A stretch of DNA of 64,000 nt from Magnetovibrio sp. PR-2 (GTDB taxonomy: Bacteria > Pseudomonadota > Alphaproteobacteria > Rhodospirillales > Magnetovibrionaceae): positions 310,001 to 374,000 of the forward strand of contig NZ_JBAHUR010000001.1 in NCBI RefSeq assembly GCF_036689815.1. The letters run 5' to 3'. The first letter of the stretch is position 1. Every line of letters starts with the position of its first letter. The position numbers and the translations under genes are program-made. Positions 45,345 through 52,744 of this stretch are shown piece after piece. The notes under the pieces are model-generated. The model was not told the DNA's origin, ran no database searches, and worked only from the letters and a program-made list of their open reading frames with translations.

Positions 45345-45399
45345 TTCAAGCCTCTATGGAAAGGTCTCACAGTCTGGTTGCCCCCGTTATGATCCATGC

Positions 45400-45422
45400 A
45401 TAATCAAAAAGAAATTGATTAT
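45400..45422. promoter_or_regulatory. LysR-type operator candidate
   Basis: ATAATCAA and TTGATTAT are perfect 8-bp arms separated by 7 bp, with an ATC-N9-GAT core as in LysR boxes. It lies between the divergent methyltransferase and LysR genes, 28 bp from the LysR start chosen here. Confidence 0.6.
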
Positions 45423-45449
45423 TTGTGTTGAGTGTATATGCATATGTGC

Positions 45450-46349
45450 ATGGATTGGCGATCGGTACAGTTTGACTGGAACCATGTCCGCGCCTTTTTG
45501 GTGACGGCGGAAGAAGGCTCTTTGTCGGCTGCCAGCCGGGCGCTGAATCTGACCCAGCCGACCATCGGGCGACAAGTCTCGGCGTTGGAAGGCGGCCTCG
45601 GCCTGACCTTGTTCGAGCGGGTTGGCCGCTCCTTGGTGCTGACACAAAGCGGGCTTGAGCTGTTGGAGCACGTCCGTGCCATGGGCGAAGCCGCCACGTC
45701 TGTGAGCCTGGCGGCGAGCGGGCAGGCCACCACCATCGAAGGCCACGTCACGATTACCGCGACCGACGCCATGGCCCAGTATGCTCTGCCGCCCGCCATT
45801 GGGCGTCTGCGCCAAGAGGCCCCGGCCATCACCATCGAAATCATTGCATCAAATGCAGTGCAGGATTTGCGTCGCCGCGAAGCCGACATCGCCGTGCGTC
45901 ACGTCCGCCCGACCCAGCCCGACCTGATCGCCAAGCACATCCGCGATTTCCCCTTGAGCCTCTATGCACACACGGATTATCTCGACTTGATCGGTCGGCC
46001 TCAGCCGGACGGTGATCTGAGCCATGTGGACTTTATCGGGTTTGACGGGACGGACCAGTTGCACGTCCGCCTGCGCGAACTGGGTTTGGTCGGGAACGGT
46101 GTCACGTATCCGGTCTTGTCGGAAAACAGCACGGTGGTGTGGCAGATGGTGCAGCAGGGGCTGGGGGTGAGCGTCGTTGCAGACGAAATCGCCGAAGGCA
46201 TGGCGGGGCTGGAACGCGCTTTTCCATCTCTAGACAGTACCTTTGTCCCGTTGTGGCTGGTGACACATAGGGAGCTTAAGACCAGCCCACGCATTCGCAA
46301 GGTGTTTGACGTCTTGGCGGAAACGCTTAAGCGCCCTGGGTTTCGGTGA
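45450..46349 (+). CDS. LysR family transcriptional regulator
   Basis: 299 residues from the ATG at 45450; ATGs at 45438 and 45444 and a GTG at 45432 are in frame. The N-terminal winged helix (FDWNHVRAFLVTAEEGSLSAASRALNLTQPTIGRQVSALE) is typical, and the C-terminal part is a ligand-binding domain. It should regulate itself and the divergent methyltransferase gene through the palindrome between them. The 3' end overlaps the convergent MocR gene by 23 bp. Confidence 0.92.
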   Translation: MDWRSVQFDWNHVRAFLVTAEEGSLSAASRALNLTQPTIGRQVSALEGGLGLTLFERVGRSLVLTQSGLELLEHVRAMGEAATSVSLAASGQATTIEGHVTITATDAMAQYALPPAIGRLRQEAPAITIEIIASNAVQDLRRREADIAVRHVRPTQPDLIAKHIRDFPLSLYAHTDYLDLIGRPQPDGDLSHVDFIGFDGTDQLHVRLRELGLVGNGVTYPVLSENSTVVWQMVQQGLGVSVVADEIAEGMAGLERAFPSLDSTFVPLWLVTHRELKTSPRIRKVFDVLAETLKRPGFR

Positions 46350-47736
46350 CAGCTTTCAAAGTTTGCATGGCGTCTTGCATGGTGTCTTCTTCAAAGGCAC
46401 AAAAGCCCAACAATAGGCCGGATCGGTTTTGCGGCTGGGCGTAGTGTTGGGACAAGGGCGGGCAGTGCACGCCTTCCCGCGCGGCGTTGCGCGACACCTG
46501 AACGTCGTCCACGTCGGTGGGCAGCTCGAGCACGATGTGCATCCCGGCGGCGTGATCTTGCCAGGTGGCGCTATCCCCGAAGTGTGTGTCCAGCAATGCC
46601 AGCAAAATTTCACGCCGTTCGCTATAGATGCGGCGCATACGCCGGATGTGGCGTTGAAAATCGCCGCCTTCCAAAAACGCTGCCAAGGGGCGCTGGGCGC
46701 TGAGCCCGGCTTTGGCACCGTAAGTCTTTAGGGTTTCGGTGACGGGACCGACAAAGAACTGCGGCACCACCAAAAAGCCCAGACGCAAAGTTTCGGAAAA
46801 GATTTTGGAAAAGCTGCCGATGTAAAACGTGCGCCCATGTTGGTCCAGGCCCGCCATGGCGGGGATGGGGCGGCCGGCGTAGCGGAATTCGCTGTCGTAG
46901 TCGTCTTCGATCAACCACGTTCCATTGTTGCGCGCCCACTTGAGAAACTGGACACGGCGGGCGGTGGATATGGTGCCGCCCACGGGATAGTGCGCCGATG
47001 GCGTCAACAACGTCAGCATGGGTGAAAAGGGCGCATTTCGCGGTGTCTTGGGCCCTTCGTCGTCGCAGGCCAGCCATTCGGGCTGCAATCCCAAACTTTG
47101 CACCAAAGCGCGCAGGGGCAAGTAGCCGGGGTCTTCCATGGCGATGGTGCCGCCCCGGGCGGTGACCGTGCGCACGATGATCTCCATGGCGTCTGCGGTG
47201 CCGGACGTCATCAAAATGCGGTCCGGTGATACGGGGAAGCCGCGCCATTCGTTCACGTAAGCCGCAATGGCTGTGCGCAGGCGCGGATCACCAAAGGGAT
47301 GCACTGCGCGGCTCAAAGCATCTGGATCGGTGCGCGCCACCCGCGCAAAACATTTTCCCCAGGCTCGGTGGGGAAAGGCGCTCATATCCGGGCGGCCGGG
47401 TTGAAGCGGCAAGAGCTCCGACGGTGCTTGATCGCCGAGCGCATCGTCCAAGCTGACAGGCTTGGGCAGCTCGACGGGACCGATCTCGGCCACATAGACG
47501 CCGGAGCCTTTGCGGCCTTCGACAAAACCTTCGGCCTCCAACTGATCATAGGCACCCACGACGGTGGCGCGGGATACGCCCAGTTCTTCGGCCAAGCGCC
47601 GCGATGCAGGCAGGCGCGACCCCGCGCGCAGCTCCCCGCCGATGATGCGGGTGCGCAAAGCTTCGTAGATTTGATCGAACAGGGTTTCGGTACTGTCCGG
47701 CTCAAGACTGAAGGTCAAAATAGGGGCGCGCGCCAT
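46327..47736 (-). CDS. MocR/PdxR family GntR-aminotransferase regulator
   Basis: 469 residues. The N-terminal winged helix of the GntR type covers about 1-80, with YEALRTRIIGGELRAGSRLPASRRLAEELGVSRATV. The rest is a class I aminotransferase-like domain with the PLP Lys in GSFSKIFSETLRLGF. Such regulators sense PLP or an amino compound. It diverges from a flavin oxidase-like gene (110 bp apart), its likely target. The usual link is to PLP or pyridoxine metabolism. Confidence 0.93.
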   Translation of the reverse strand: MARAPILTFSLEPDSTETLFDQIYEALRTRIIGGELRAGSRLPASRRLAEELGVSRATVVGAYDQLEAEGFVEGRKGSGVYVAEIGPVELPKPVSLDDALGDQAPSELLPLQPGRPDMSAFPHRAWGKCFARVARTDPDALSRAVHPFGDPRLRTAIAAYVNEWRGFPVSPDRILMTSGTADAMEIIVRTVTARGGTIAMEDPGYLPLRALVQSLGLQPEWLACDDEGPKTPRNAPFSPMLTLLTPSAHYPVGGTISTARRVQFLKWARNNGTWLIEDDYDSEFRYAGRPIPAMAGLDQHGRTFYIGSFSKIFSETLRLGFLVVPQFFVGPVTETLKTYGAKAGLSAQRPLAAFLEGGDFQRHIRRMRRIYSERREILLALLDTHFGDSATWQDHAAGMHIVLELPTDVDDVQVSRNAAREGVHCPPLSQHYAQPQNRSGLLLGFCAFEEDTMQDAMQTLKAVTETQGA

Positions 47737-47846
47737 GAAAAAATTGGTCTGCTTTGATTTTTCTAAAGTGGATATTCAAGGTAAGCCAATTCAAAGCTAA
47801 AAAACAAGCTCTTGAATTGCGGAGACCATCCTATGAGCCCCATGCT

Positions 47847-48500
47847 ATGACACAAGTGTTAAACAAAACAGAACGCACCCGTTTGCGCCGCGCGCACCCG
47901 CGCGGTCACTACGACGTTGAAACCATCCACGCGATCTTGGACGCCCAGCCCATGTGCCATCTGGCGTATGTGGTGGACGGCTCACCGATTTGCATGCCGA
48001 CCATCCAATGGCGCGAAGGGGGGCGGGTGTATTGGCACGCGTCCAGTGCGGGGCGCGGCATTCAGGCTGCGCTGGGCGCAGAGGTTTGTTTGACCGTGTC
48101 GATTTTGGATGGGTTGATTTTGGCGCGCTCGGCCATGCATCACTCGGTGAACTTTCGGTCCGTCCTGGTGTTCGGTCAGCCCGAAGCCATTGAAGACCCG
48201 GACGTCAAAAAAGAAAAGCTGGGGAATTTGATCGACCATCTCTACCCCGGGCGCAATGAGTTTTTGCGCCCCATGACGGATCAAGAGATTAAGGCCACGG
48301 CGGTGCTGTCCATGCCCATCGATGAGGCCTCGGCCAAAATCCGCACCGGCGGGCCCAAGGATGACGAAGCAGATTACGCGTTGCCCATTTGGGCCGGGGT
48401 GTTGCCGGTGTCCATGAGCGTGGGTGAGGCAATACCGGACCCCAGAAACTTAGACGGCGTCGAAAGGCCAAAGCACCTCGACGCCGTGAAGTTGGGTTAA
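47847..48500 (+). CDS. Pyridoxamine 5'-phosphate oxidase-related flavin protein
   Basis: 217 residues from the ATG at 47847. The split-barrel fold is suggested by RLRRAHPRGHYDVETIHAILDA, CHLAYVVDGSPICMPTIQW, and RSVLVFGQPEAI. The protein probably binds FMN, but the classic PdxH substrate residues are not evident, so the reaction is unknown. The divergent MocR regulator suggests control by a PLP-related signal. Confidence 0.83.
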   Translation: MTQVLNKTERTRLRRAHPRGHYDVETIHAILDAQPMCHLAYVVDGSPICMPTIQWREGGRVYWHASSAGRGIQAALGAEVCLTVSILDGLILARSAMHHSVNFRSVLVFGQPEAIEDPDVKKEKLGNLIDHLYPGRNEFLRPMTDQEIKATAVLSMPIDEASAKIRTGGPKDDEADYALPIWAGVLPVSMSVGEAIPDPRNLDGVERPKHLDAVKLG

Positions 48501-48506
48501 AAGAAC

Positions 48507-48959
48507 CTATTTGTCTTTGCAAAACACCTTACACACCAAACTGTCTGCGGCAAGCCAGCCGGGACCGCGGGCGAGGATCAGCATCAGCACGGCTGCCCAC
48601 AACAGGTGGTCGGGCCAACTGCCGGGATAGACAAAAAACTGAATGACCAAGGTCATGCCCAACAGGCCAAAAGCCGACAGGCGGGATGCCAAGCCGATGA
48701 CCAGCAGCGCGCCCAAAACGTGTTCGGTCGCCGTCGCCATATAGGCCGCGACTTCGGGGGGCAGCACGGGGACTTTGTATTCTTCGCGAAACAGATACAG
48801 GGTCGTGTCGGTCAAGTTAAACTCGCTGTCCACCTTGGTCTGTCCGGCGCGCACAAAAAATGCGCCCAGGCCGACACGCGCCATCAAAATGATCAGCGGG
48901 TCGGGGATGGTTTTCAACTTGCCGACGACTTGGCCGTAGAGGGTCATCAATGAAGACAT
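48507..48959 (-). CDS. DoxX family membrane protein of the bufferin locus
   Basis: 150 residues with about four membrane segments, including MARVGLGAFFVRAGQTKV and ATEHVLGALLVIGLASRLSAFGLLG, as in DoxX/DoxD-type quinone-linked membrane proteins. It follows bufC by 12 bp and is the last gene of the bufABC operon; DoxX genes are common partners of such loci. Its exact part in copper handling is unclear. Confidence 0.82.
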   Translation of the reverse strand: MSSLMTLYGQVVGKLKTIPDPLIILMARVGLGAFFVRAGQTKVDSEFNLTDTTLYLFREEYKVPVLPPEVAAYMATATEHVLGALLVIGLASRLSAFGLLGMTLVIQFFVYPGSWPDHLLWAAVLMLILARGPGWLAADSLVCKVFCKDK

Positions 48960-48971
48960 AGGCGTGGTCCT

Positions 48972-49745
48972 TTATTGGATTTTTTCAAACATGCCGGTGG
49001 CGATGAGCTCGGCAAAAATAAGGGGGAGGGTCTCAACGCTTTCCACACCCTCAAGTATGGCAAACGCTTGGCCGACGATTACACCGTCGGCCAAGCGCGA
49101 CGCCAAGATATAGGCGTTGGGCGACAGCGCATGGATATTCACCTCGGCGTGGGGACGCACGATTAAAATGGCGTCTCCGCCGTCGTCGAGATTGACGCCC
49201 AAGTCCGGATCTGCGCCGTCTTGGTGCATGTCCCAGATTTGTTTGATGGGGAATGCACTGGAGACAAACCGCACGCTTGGGTGCGGGCGCAAGTGATGGA
49301 GCGCCAACTCTTCAGGGGGGATAGCGGCCAAGTCTTCGGCCACCAAAGGTTTCGCCTCGCTTGCATGAAACGCTGCATTTGCCTGCCATTCCAGCTCCGC
49401 CACATCGGCGACGTAGGCCATGTCGCTCAACTGGGGCAAGCTTTGCAAAAAGGCAGGAAAGCCTTGGCCGTACTCAAACAGGCACGGCGAGGTCGGTGGA
49501 TGGGTGCGCACGAACGAACGTGCGACTTGGGTGAAGAAGTCTTCGCCCACCAATTCGTGGACAATGTGGAAGGTCGCGGCCAAGGCTTCGGCAAGTAAGA
49601 TCGTGGTGTTGTTGCGGTGAATTTGCAGGCGCTGTTCGGGTGTGAAACCGTCGCCGATGATCACACCGGACAGCGCACCGGCATCCGCGCCAAGGGAAAT
49701 ATCTGAAAAGGTGCTCTGCAGCTCAGCCAACGAAAGCATGGGCAT
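48972..49745 (-). CDS. bufC: BufC-like partner protein (DUF2063)
   Basis: 257 residues. The N-terminal half carries FTPEQRLQIHRNNTTILLAEALAATFHIVHELVGEDFF, the signature of DUF2063 proteins that form complexes with DUF692 enzymes and recognise the precursor peptide. It overlaps bufB by 23 bp, so the two are coupled. An ATG 6 bases into the gene is an alternative start. Confidence 0.85.
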   Translation of the reverse strand: MPMLSLAELQSTFSDISLGADAGALSGVIIGDGFTPEQRLQIHRNNTTILLAEALAATFHIVHELVGEDFFTQVARSFVRTHPPTSPCLFEYGQGFPAFLQSLPQLSDMAYVADVAELEWQANAAFHASEAKPLVAEDLAAIPPEELALHHLRPHPSVRFVSSAFPIKQIWDMHQDGADPDLGVNLDDGGDAILIVRPHAEVNIHALSPNAYILASRLADGVIVGQAFAILEGVESVETLPLIFAELIATGMFEKIQ

Positions 49746-50616
49746 CCTCCTTCACGAGGTGACGCGCCAAGATGGCGTCGGCCTTGTGGGCTTCCCCAAC
49801 CAAAACGTCAAGTTCAGGAATGTTTGAATCCCGCTCGATCAACGTCGGTTTTGCACCCACTTTGCCTACCGTGTAGTCGAACAAGTTCCATACCGCGTCA
49901 GTGATGGGCGATCCATGATCGTCAACACGAATGGTGCGCCCGTCGATGACGGTCTTGGAGTGCCCAGCCATGTGGTATTCCAAAACTTTTTCGGCAGGGA
50001 TTTGGTCGATGTAGGCGTGGGCATCGAAACCGTGGTTTTGCGCGCTGACGTAGACGTTGTTCACATCCAACAGCACGTTGCAGTCGGTGCGTTTGACGAC
50101 TTCGACCAAAAACTCGGGTTCGGGGATGACGGAATGTTCGTAGCGCAAATAGGAAGACGGGTTTTCGATTAGCACGGGACGCTTTAAGGCGTCTTGCATT
50201 TCGATCACGTGGGTGGAAAAAATCTCTAAACATTCTTCGGTATAGGGCAGGGCAATCAGGTCGTTCAAATACGCCCCATTGGCAATGGACCAAGATAAAT
50301 GTTCGGACACGGCACCGGGCTCACAGCGGCGTTGTAAATCGACTAAACGTTTTAAATGAAGACGGTCCAACGGCGCGGCGGAGCCCAAGGACATGCCGAC
50401 ACCGTGCAGCGATAGGGGAAAGCGTTCGCGCATGGCGTCAAGCCATCGCAACGCAGGCCCACCGTCGGCCATATAGTTTTCAGAGTGCACCTCCAACCAA
50501 CCGATGTCGGGTTGGTGTTCGAGGATGTCTTGATAGTGCTGCGCTTTCAGTCCGATCCCAGCGCGTGTTGGGATCGAACTGGTAGAGCGCTGCGCGGTTT
50601 GGGCCTGTTGGTCCAT
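49723..50616 (-). CDS. bufB: BufB-like DUF692 multinuclear iron oxidase
   Basis: 297 residues from the ATG at 50616. DUF692 enzymes carry two or three iron ions in a TIM barrel and modify cysteines of a ribosomal peptide. Visible parts are GIGLKAQHYQDIL, GWLEVHSENYM, and LDVNNVYVSAQNHGFDAHAY with metal-binding His, Asp and Glu. It lies 24 bp after bufA, its probable substrate, and overlaps bufC. The homologous enzyme in Caulobacter makes thiooxazole groups in bufferin, which binds copper. Confidence 0.88.
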   Translation of the reverse strand: MDQQAQTAQRSTSSIPTRAGIGLKAQHYQDILEHQPDIGWLEVHSENYMADGGPALRWLDAMRERFPLSLHGVGMSLGSAAPLDRLHLKRLVDLQRRCEPGAVSEHLSWSIANGAYLNDLIALPYTEECLEIFSTHVIEMQDALKRPVLIENPSSYLRYEHSVIPEPEFLVEVVKRTDCNVLLDVNNVYVSAQNHGFDAHAYIDQIPAEKVLEYHMAGHSKTVIDGRTIRVDDHGSPITDAVWNLFDYTVGKVGAKPTLIERDSNIPELDVLVGEAHKADAILARHLVKEDAHAFVG

Positions 50617-50640
50617 TGTGCGCAATTCCTCTTTCTTTGA

Positions 50641-50904
50641 TTACATGGGTTTCAACATGCCGCCGGTGATTTTGGAGCACGTGCCTTTGGGAACGGCGAT
50701 GAAGGCGTCTTTTTGGTCGTCCATTTTGGAGGTACCTGCGCAAGAAGACGTTGCCGTTTGGCAGTCGTTGTGGCCGGCTTTGGACACGCCGTAACATTTT
50801 TCCATTTCGGATGCATGTGCGGTGGTGGTCATGGCGCCTGCGGACAGGGCGACGGCAACGGCGGCTGCGATGATCGGGGCTTTGCTCAAGGTTTTAGCGG
50901 ACAT
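50641..50904 (-). CDS. bufA: Bufferin precursor peptide (DUF2282)
   Basis: 87 residues with a Sec signal peptide ending near THASE. The core has four Cys (37, 48, 55, 76) in EKCYGVSKAGHNDC, SSCAGTSK and VPKGTC, matching DUF2282/bufferin precursors, where central Cys become thiooxazoles and the peptide binds copper in the periplasm. GGAG precedes the ATG. A GTAACC-N16-CGAA promoter lies upstream. It should be induced by copper through SigF, as in Caulobacter. Confidence 0.9.
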   Translation of the reverse strand: MSAKTLSKAPIIAAAVAVALSAGAMTTTAHASEMEKCYGVSKAGHNDCQTATSSCAGTSKMDDQKDAFIAVPKGTCSKITGGMLKPM

Positions 50905-50991
50905 GGTTGTCTCCTCAGATAAATAAAAAAGCGTTGTGGATCCCGTTTCGGGGGATGGGGCGCGGTTGTGTCTTGCGCCTTCCCCTCCTAT

Positions 50992-51017
50992 TTCGTCCGG
51001 GTGCGGGAATGGGTTAC
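50992..51017 (-). promoter_or_regulatory. SigF-type promoter of the buf operon
   Basis: On the minus strand GTAACC (51012-51017) and CGAA (50992-50995) are separated by exactly 16 bp. This is the form reported for SigF-dependent promoters in Caulobacter, and the sigma gene is right beside it. It lies about 88 bp before the bufA start. Confidence 0.75.
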
Positions 51018-51088
51018 ACTGCGTTTGGATTTTTTTTCGAAAGTGTGTTTATCTCGACAAAACACGGCGCAAGCATTTAAAGGCGAGC

Positions 51089-51688
51089 ATGAGCGAAAAA
51101 ACGGACAAGACCGAACAAGACCGCCCTGAGTTTGCCCAGTGGTCTGCCTGGATGGCAGCTGCGCAAGACGGCGACGGCGTGGCGTATCAAAACTTGCTGC
51201 AGGCCGTGTTGCCGTTGATCCGCGCCATCGTTTCGAAAAAAATTCAAGACCCGGACAAAACCGAAGACATCGTGCAAGAGGTCTTGATGTCGGTGCACAA
51301 AAACCGTCACACCTATGATCCGTCCCTGCCGTTCAAGCCGTGGTTGGCCACCATTACCCAGCGCCGCACCATTGATGCTTTGCGCAAAATTTATCGCCAG
51401 GGCGCGCGTGAGACCTTGGTTGACGAATATCCTGAAACCTTTTTGGCAGATGAAACGAATATATCCCCAGAGGACGACTTGGTCTTCGCCATGGGCGACG
51501 AATTATCCCGCGCCCTAGAGAGTTTACCCGCCGGGCAACGCACAGCGGTTGAACTGTTGAAATTGCGCGAAATGAGCCTTAAAGAAGCGTCCGAGGCCAG
51601 CGGAATGTCCGTGGCAGCCCTGAAGGTTGCCATGCACCGCGCCTTAAAGAGCCTGCGCACACAAATGGCCCCAAAGCCGGAGTTGTAG
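51089..51688 (+). CDS. sigF: ECF sigma factor, SigF type
   Basis: 199 residues from the ATG at 51089. Region 2 includes IQDPDKTEDIVQEVLMSVHKN and the -10 reading stretch PWLATITQRRTIDALRK. Region 4 is LPAGQRTAVELLKLREMSLKEASEASGMSVAALKVAMHRALKSLR (split at positions 150-195). It is followed 5 bp later by nrsF, its anti-sigma partner. The pair diverges from bufA. In Caulobacter, SigF responds to heavy metals and controls DUF692/DUF2282 operons. Confidence 0.92.
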   Translation: MSEKTDKTEQDRPEFAQWSAWMAAAQDGDGVAYQNLLQAVLPLIRAIVSKKIQDPDKTEDIVQEVLMSVHKNRHTYDPSLPFKPWLATITQRRTIDALRKIYRQGARETLVDEYPETFLADETNISPEDDLVFAMGDELSRALESLPAGQRTAVELLKLREMSLKEASEASGMSVAALKVAMHRALKSLRTQMAPKPEL

Positions 51689-51693
51689 TTAAG

Positions 51694-52371
51694 ATGAACA
51701 TGTCAACCCATGACCTAATTTCGAACCTGTCGGACGATCTTGCCCCCGTCAAACGCCTGGCCCACCCGGCCAAGCGGTTGTTGATGTGGATGGGCATTGC
51801 GTTCCCGGTGTCTTTGATCATGGGTGCCTTGGTGGAACAGCAGTCTTTTGCTTTGGCTTTTGTCGACGGTGAATCCTTTTCATTGGCCAAGCAGCGTCTC
51901 ACCGATTGGCGCAGCTTGCTTGAATTGACAGCAATTTTCGCCACCGCCCTCACGGCGGGCTATGCGGCTTTGTGTGGCACCCAACCGGGACGCGCCCCCC
52001 ATGCTTGGGTGTTGCCCATCGTGCCCTTCGCCGCATGGCTGGCTTTGATCACCGAAAGCTGTTTTGAGCTGTATCAGCAAATCGGTCCCGATCAGTTTAG
52101 CTTTGCTCCGCACTGGACGTGCTATCCCTCCGTGGTTGCCACGGGGGCGGCGCCGGCACTGGTTATGGTGATTTTGCTCAAGCGCGGCATGCTGGCCACG
52201 CCTTCGGTAACCGTGGGCATGGCGGTTCTGGCAGCATCGGCCTTGGGTGCGGTGGGTCTGCGCTTGTTCCATCCGCCCGACGCGACGGCTATGTTGTTGA
52301 TGTGGCAGTTGATCGCCACGTTGACGCTTTATGGGGTGGCTTCACTGATCAGCGTCATACGCGCGCGGTAG
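51694..52371 (+). CDS. nrsF: NrsF family membrane anti-sigma factor
   Basis: 225 residues with about six membrane segments. It begins with a short cytoplasmic helix that should hold the sigma factor. Conserved Cys123 (ESCFELY) and Cys143 (HWTCYPSV) in a periplasmic loop are the likely sensor of metals. It is the DUF1109/NrsF partner of SigF, 5 bp downstream, and probably releases the sigma when the Cys react with metal. Confidence 0.9.
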   Translation: MNMSTHDLISNLSDDLAPVKRLAHPAKRLLMWMGIAFPVSLIMGALVEQQSFALAFVDGESFSLAKQRLTDWRSLLELTAIFATALTAGYAALCGTQPGRAPHAWVLPIVPFAAWLALITESCFELYQQIGPDQFSFAPHWTCYPSVVATGAAPALVMVILLKRGMLATPSVTVGMAVLAASALGAVGLRLFHPPDATAMLLMWQLIATLTLYGVASLISVIRAR

Positions 52372-52380
52372 ACATCGTGT

Positions 52381-52617
52381 TTATGCGGTGTGACCGGCCA
52401 GCGGCACGGTGAAGGTAAAGTGTGAACCTTCGCCCGGCGCGGTTTGCACCCAAATGGTTCCACCATTGCGTTCGACCAACTCTTTGCTCAGCGGCAGTCC
52501 CAGCCCGGTTCCAAGTTCGCCATGGGTGCCTTGGGTGGTGGTTTTTATGTCCACCGCAAAAATATGACGCCCAGCGTTGTGAACGTCGTGAGCGTATTCG
52601 GACATTTTTGATTTGGC
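52381..52617 (-). pseudogene. Decayed histidine kinase fragment
   Basis: The frame joins a dimerisation-helix stretch ([15 protein letters not shown]) directly to the end of a kinase ATPase domain ([19 protein letters not shown], then [12 protein letters not shown]). The intact neighbour at 52745 has the same two stretches about 150 residues apart ([34 protein letters not shown]). So an internal segment of roughly 150 codons is missing here and the 5' end is lost. It is best read as a remnant of a second, diverged copy of that kinase. Confidence 0.75.
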
Positions 52618-52635
52618 GCACCGATCTGCACGTCC

Positions 52636-52666
52636 AGTCCCCAATGGCAGTCCCCAATGGCAGTCC
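52636..52666. repeat. Tandem 13-bp repeat
   Basis: AGTCCCCAATGGC occurs twice in direct tandem, followed by a partial third copy. It lies at the broken 5' side of the kinase fragment and may mark the point of rearrangement. Confidence 0.6.
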
Positions 52667-52744
52667 TGTGAAATTAAGACACAATGTTTGGCCGTATTGG
52701 GTCAGCACGCATTAACCTTGCTCAACCTTGGCGATGGGTTGCGT

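Noticed and set aside
52667-52740. Possible insertion-sequence remnant beside the kinase fragment
   Set aside because: The tandem repeat and odd flanks invite it, but I see no transposase stretch or paired terminal inverted repeats.
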